DNA from: DASRTE01 sp035316885
GTDB taxonomy: Bacteria > Actinomycetota > Actinomycetes > Jiangellales > Jiangellaceae
Length of the DNA stretch: 16,829 bases
Assembly: GCA_035316885.1 (NCBI GenBank)
Contig: DATHII010000241.1
Span: 1-16,829, forward strand
Reading direction: 5' to 3'
Each line of letters begins with the position of its first letter. Positions within the stretch are counted from its first letter, which is position 1. The position numbers were made by a program, and so were the translations under genes. Below, piece by piece: positions 14,099 through 16,829 of this stretch. A model generated the notes under the pieces. It made no database searches and was not told the DNA's origin. It was given only the letters and a program-made list of their open reading frames with translations.

Positions 14099-14416
14099 GT
14101 GCAAGCATCGGTCAACTACGGTCACGAGCAGGCCGAGACGCTCCACCTCGCGCTCTCCGTCGCCCACGACCCCGATTGCCGGGCCGGCTCACAGTGCAGC
14201 GGGTACCTCGGCGAGGTCCCTGCGGACATCGCCGCGCTCGTCGCCGACACGGAGGCTGCTGCCGTGGACTACACAGGCGCGTACGAGGGGTGGGAAGCGA
14301 CCAACTGCGCCAACCCGCTGAACTGGAAAGGCGGCGCTACCGAGGCGGGCGCGATCTTCGACACGCTTGGCGACCTCACCCGGCAGTTCGACGCGTGGAG
14401 GCCATACACCGCCTGA
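14099..14416 (+). pseudogene. C-terminal fragment of an unrecognised Cys-containing protein
   Basis: The frame from GTG 14099 to a stop at 14416 gives 105 residues with protein-like composition: NYGHEQAETLHLALSVAHDP, DCRAGSQCSGYLGEVPADIA, and near the end NCANPLNWKGGATEAGAIFD and TLGDLTRQFDAWRPYTA. Three Cys and a helical, Ala/Glu/Asp-rich pattern suggest an exported or disulfide-bonded domain, but there is no signal peptide and no ribosome site at the GTG, so the front seems to be lost. A different frame just upstream (14040-14105, FEILELLRHDPDERGHVPLA) may be another scrap. The stop is 6 bases from the convergent stop of the epimerase-like gene. I do not recognise the family. Confidence 0.5.
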
Positions 14417-14422
14417 CCCGCG

Positions 14423-15367
14423 TCAGACTCCGGCTGCGTTGGAGCGAAACCATGCGACTGTTTCGTGCACGGCCTGCTCGTGCGCTGTCGGGCCGAACCC
14501 GCGGAATGCTGTCTCGAAGGAGGATCCGTCGACGGTGAAGGGCGCCGAGAACTGGTACCAGATGTCTGGGAGCTCCCGTGCCTGCGGGATGAACAGGCCG
14601 GCAAGCCGCATCGCCGGCTTGGAGGTGACGACGAGCTTGACCTGGCGGCCGAGGTCGCGCCCGACGAGCGCAAGGAGGGCGCGGGCAGTCAGCGGCGAGG
14701 CCGTCGGGAAGATCCAGGCCCTGCCGTCGGCGGCGTCACGTTCGCCGAGGGTGACAAGCCCACGCGCGATGTCGGGCAGGTAGCCGAAGCTGCGCGGCTG
14801 GTCCGCGTTGGCGGGCCAGCGCACCGATTTCCCGGCGACCGCAGCTTCGAAGAAGGTGTCGCCGACGATGCTGTTGCTGCCGCCCGGACCGTAGTAGTCC
14901 GCGGCTCGCCCGATCGCCACGCGCAGCCGCCCGGCGGCGTGCGTCGCGAGCATCGCGTCTGCGAGCTTCTTCCGCAGGCGACCTTTCCTACTCGACGGCT
15001 GCTGCGGCGACTCCTCGGTTATGGGACCCACGATCGGCCAGTACATGTAGAGGTTGTCCGCGAATATGAGCTTGGCATCTTCGTGAGCCACTGCGGCGGC
15101 GACTGCACGGTTGAGCGGCGGGAACTGCTCGGCCCAGCGATGGTACGGCGGCTGCACGCAGTGGTAGACCACCGACGCTCCCTCGCAGGCAACGGCGGCT
15201 CCAGCCGTGGTCGCGACGTCCGCAGCTCGCCGGGTGACTCCGTCCGGAACGAGGACATCTGCGCGCCGGCTGACCGCGCGCACCTCCAGGCCGCGGCCGG
15301 CGAGCTCGCGCACCACGGCTCCGCCGATGCCGCCGCTCGCGCCGAGCACGACATGCAAGCCGCTCAC
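14423..15367 (-). CDS. NAD(P)-binding epimerase/dehydratase-like protein (extended SDR)
   Basis: GTG 15367 is chosen because it gives SGLHVVLGASGGIGGAVVRE at the very N-terminus, as in the family, with a GGGGG site before it; an upstream start would add 8 residues. The 314-residue product has the GASGGIG dinucleotide loop (9-15), strand-end VVYHCVQPPYHRW, the NLYMYWPIVGPITEESP segment typical of extended SDRs in place of the usual YxxxK context, RAADYYGPGGSN, and SFGYLPDIARGLVTLGE with the conserved D-I-A-[R/K]. It is full length. These proteins act on nucleotide-linked sugars or similar small molecules in the cytosol; the substrate cannot be read. The stop of an open upstream frame overlaps its GTG by GTGA, so coupling is possible. 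Confidence 0.85.
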   Translation of the reverse strand: MSGLHVVLGASGGIGGAVVRELAGRGLEVRAVSRRADVLVPDGVTRRAADVATTAGAAVACEGASVVYHCVQPPYHRWAEQFPPLNRAVAAAVAHEDAKLIFADNLYMYWPIVGPITEESPQQPSSRKGRLRKKLADAMLATHAAGRLRVAIGRAADYYGPGGSNSIVGDTFFEAAVAGKSVRWPANADQPRSFGYLPDIARGLVTLGERDAADGRAWIFPTASPLTARALLALVGRDLGRQVKLVVTSKPAMRLAGLFIPQARELPDIWYQFSAPFTVDGSSFETAFRGFGPTAHEQAVHETVAWFRSNAAGV

Positions 15368-15679
15368 CCACGCCCCCGCCGAGCGAGGCACGCCGGTGTC
15401 TCTGGCGCAGCAGAACCGCCCAGCAGGGAGGGCATCCTGTGCGCCGTCCGCGGGCCGGCTGGGAAGAAGGATCCGATCGACTGCCCGGCGACGGTGACGT
15501 CGACGGCGGTGCCGAAGGTGGTCTTCGTGCCGATCAATGCGGGCTCGGTCTCGCCGCGGCGGAGGCGAAGCGGCACGCCGATGTCGCCGAACGCCAGGTC
15601 GAGTCTGGGGCGAGTAGACACCAGCCCGAAGCGCCGGCGCGAACTGGCAGAGGCTGCCGCCACCCCCGAAGCAGGGCGC
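15364..15679 (-). pseudogene. decayed open frame upstream of the epimerase-like gene
   Basis: On the minus strand the frame contains RRFGLVSTRPRLDLAFGDIG, VPLRLRRGETEPALIG and TKTTFGTAVDVTVAGQSIGS followed by FFPAG, which looks like real protein sequence. Its ends are Arg- and Ser-rich and it has no start of its own. It stops on the GTG of the epimerase-like gene (GTGA). I do not recognise the family. It lies right behind the DinB remnant in the same orientation, so both may come from one former operon. Confidence 0.4.
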
Positions 15680-15804
15680 TCATTCGCGGTGACCCGCCAC
15701 ACCGCGGATGTCGTACTCCGAGAGCCCTTCGAGCTTCCACAAAGGGAGTCGCGGGCGAACTGCAGATAGAGGTGAAGGTCAGCCTTTGGATCCGATTCGG
15801 TCAT
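15680..15804 (-). pseudogene. DinB-family (DUF664) protein, N-terminal fragment
   Basis: ATG 15804 starts MTESDPKADLHLYLQFARDS, the usual opening of actinomycete DUF664 proteins of the DinB superfamily. After a one-base frame change inside TCCCTTTGTGG the family sequence continues LWKLEGLSEYDIR and then loses homology before a TGA at 15680-15682. The metal-binding His residues of DinB-like folds lie further on and are missing. Only about 30 residues of a protein of some 170 remain. Confidence 0.7.
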
Positions 15805-15831
15805 CGGTCCAGTCTGCCGCTCGCGCGATCT

Positions 15832-15865
15832 TTGTCCACCGCCTTTGTCCATCGCCTCTTGTCCA
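15832..15865. repeat. three spaced TTGTCCA repeats
   Basis: TTGTCCA occurs at 15832-15838, 15845-15851 and 15859-15865, with copies 13 and 14 bases apart and similar flanks (CCGCC, TCGCC, TCCTC). On the minus strand it reads TGGACAA and lies 28-61 bases upstream of the DinB fragment's ATG. Regular spacing suggests operator boxes or slipped duplication. Confidence 0.55.
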
Positions 15866-15866
15866 T

Positions 15867-15923
15867 CCTCGCCACCGGTGGACCGTCGAGCGCACCGTGT
15901 CCTGGCTGGCCCGGATGTCGGTT
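15867..15923 (+). pseudogene. possible IS5-type transposase scrap
   Basis: The plus-strand frame reads HPRHRWTVERTVSWLARM. RW-x-VER-[T]-x-x-WL is the conserved region around the catalytic Glu of IS5-family DDE transposases. Only about 18 residues fit; upstream and downstream sequence is unrelated, and no terminal repeats were found. It is short enough that chance remains possible. Confidence 0.4.
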
Positions 15924-16245
15924 CCGTGGCGACCGCAGCTCGGGCGGCGCGGACAGCGCGAGTCGAGGCCCCCGAGAGGCCCCGGACAGCCATGAACAGC
16001 CGTCAACGACCCCGACCACTAGGCACGTTGAGCGCTCTGGGTCGGGAGCCGTCCGTTGTAGCGCCTGTCGGGACGGACTCGCAATGAGCAGCTCGCGGGA
16101 GGTCCGGGCAACTAGTGTCGCGTGTCGTAAGTAGTTGAACGCTTCGGGTCTGAAATCATGGGGCCTGGCGAATCGTCCTGCCCCGGCGTTGGTGTTGCGC
16201 ACTCGGCGTCCACACGCTTCAAACACGGAGCACTAGGCTGCCGCC
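15924..16245. other. no supported gene
   Basis: Frames here are short or Arg/Ser-rich on both strands and none resembles a family. The right end must hold the promoter of the YdeI-family gene, but no clear -35/-10 pair was seen, and its ribosome site is weak (GGAG lies about 18 bases before the ATG). Confidence 0.5.
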
Positions 16246-16829
16246 ATGTCGATGGTCCACACCGACGCGGTGTTCTTCGAGGACGACAAGGCGTTCGAGG
16301 CCTGGCTCGTCGACAACGCGTCGACCGCCTCGCACGTCTGGATTCGGATGGCCAAAAAGGGCACCGGCGTCACGTCGATCGACTGGACGACGGCCGTGGA
16401 CGTGGCGCTCTGCTTCGGCTGGATCGACGGCATCGCCCGGCGGCTCGACGACGAGTGGTACGTGCAGCGGTTCACCCCGCGGCGCGCGAAGAGCGTCTGG
16501 TCGAAGATCAACCGCGAGCGCATCGAGCGGCTCACCGCCGAGGGGCGGATGCGGCCCGCCGGCCTGGCCGAGGTGGAAAAGGCGAAGGCGGACGGCCGCT
16601 GGGACGCCGCCTACGACAGCCCGGCCACCGCAGTGGTGCCCGACGACCTCGCCGCCGCACTGGCCGGGCGCGACCTCACCGACGTCTACGCCGCGCTGGA
16701 CGGCCGCAACCGCTTCGCCTTCCTGAACCGCATCCAGACCGCGGTGCGCCCGGAGACCCGCACCCGCCGCATCGAGCAGCTCACCGACGCCCTCGCCCAG
16801 GGCAAGACCCCGTACCCGGCGCCGACGAA
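16246..16829 (+). CDS. YdeI/OmpD-associated family protein (3' end outside window)
   Basis: The frame from ATG 16246 stays open to the window edge, giving at least 194 residues; ATG 16252 is an alternative start. Hallmarks of the YdeI/OmpD-associated family are DVALCFGWIDGIARRLDDEW (52-71), which contains the CFGWIDG box, and QRFTPRRAKSVWSKINRERI (74-93). The C-terminal FLNRIQTAVRPETRTRRIEQ and GKTPYP show it is nearly complete at the edge, where such proteins normally end. They are small cytosolic proteins linked by some studies to resistance against cationic peptides or bacteriocins; the mechanism is not established. It was missed by simple ORF calling only because the stop codon lies beyond the window. 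Confidence 0.9.
   Translation, partial: MSMVHTDAVFFEDDKAFEAWLVDNASTASHVWIRMAKKGTGVTSIDWTTAVDVALCFGWIDGIARRLDDEWYVQRFTPRRAKSVWSKINRERIERLTAEGRMRPAGLAEVEKAKADGRWDAAYDSPATAVVPDDLAAALAGRDLTDVYAALDGRNRFAFLNRIQTAVRPETRTRRIEQLTDALAQGKTPYPAPT

Noticed and set aside
14413..14426. CTGAC-CCGC-GTCAG as a terminator between convergent genes
   Set aside because: A 5-bp stem is too short to claim, though its position between two stop codons is suggestive.
14465..15769. 434-codon plus-strand open frame
   Set aside because: It runs opposite the epimerase-like gene and its upstream remnants; the minus-strand product has a clear Rossmann loop, this one has nothing recognisable.
1..16829. CRISPR array, toxin-antitoxin pair, retron or classical defence system
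   Set aside because: No set of regularly spaced repeats beyond the short ones listed, no reverse transcriptase motif, and no recognisable toxin, nuclease or Cas gene in any frame examined.

Overview
The window is strongly GC-rich and most of its recognisable families are typical of Actinomycetota: a Rox-like FAD monooxygenase, a DinB/DUF664 remnant, a YdeI/OmpD-associated protein, and secreted LVIVD-repeat proteins. Start codons are ATG or GTG with AGGAGG-type ribosome sites. I read it as accessory chromosome of a soil-type actinomycete. No rRNA, tRNA, CRISPR array or replication origin was found.

Layout. 1-474 holds nothing I can support. 515-2524 (-) is a secreted LVIVD-repeat protein with a PA-like insertion. 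2908-6909 is a gene graveyard: an AAA/LuxR-type regulator, two short-chain dehydrogenases, a transposase ORF and imidazolonepropionase (HutI), all 5'-truncated or frameshifted. One small intact secreted-protein gene (4772-5047) with its own promoter sits among them. 6926-8410 (-) is a second LVIVD protein. 8749-8886 (+) is the orphan C-terminus of another, with its strong terminator. 8999-9594 (-) is a decayed PA-domain relative, and 9909-11447 (+) is a third intact LVIVD protein. 11610-11819 (-) is a tyrosine-recombinase remnant.

From 11864 on, a Rox-like FAD monooxygenase (-) is overlapped by the last bases of a truncated glycosyltransferase, behind a perfect 26-bp tandem repeat. Fragments of a DUF47/PhoU-like protein and of an unrecognised protein follow (+). 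Then come an NAD(P)-binding epimerase-like gene (-), decayed frames including a DinB start, a possible IS5-type transposase scrap, and a YdeI-family gene (+) that runs off the window.

How it fits together. The intact genes are three secreted LVIVD proteins, one small secreted Cys/His protein, the monooxygenase, the epimerase-like gene and the YdeI gene. Nearly everything between them is broken, while long intact frames lie beside the broken ones, so the breaks look like true decay rather than uniform sequencing error. The candidate for something new is the repeated, rearranging family of secreted LVIVD/PA proteins (three intact and two remnant members in about 11 kb). Their function is not known to me, and calling them a system is inference.
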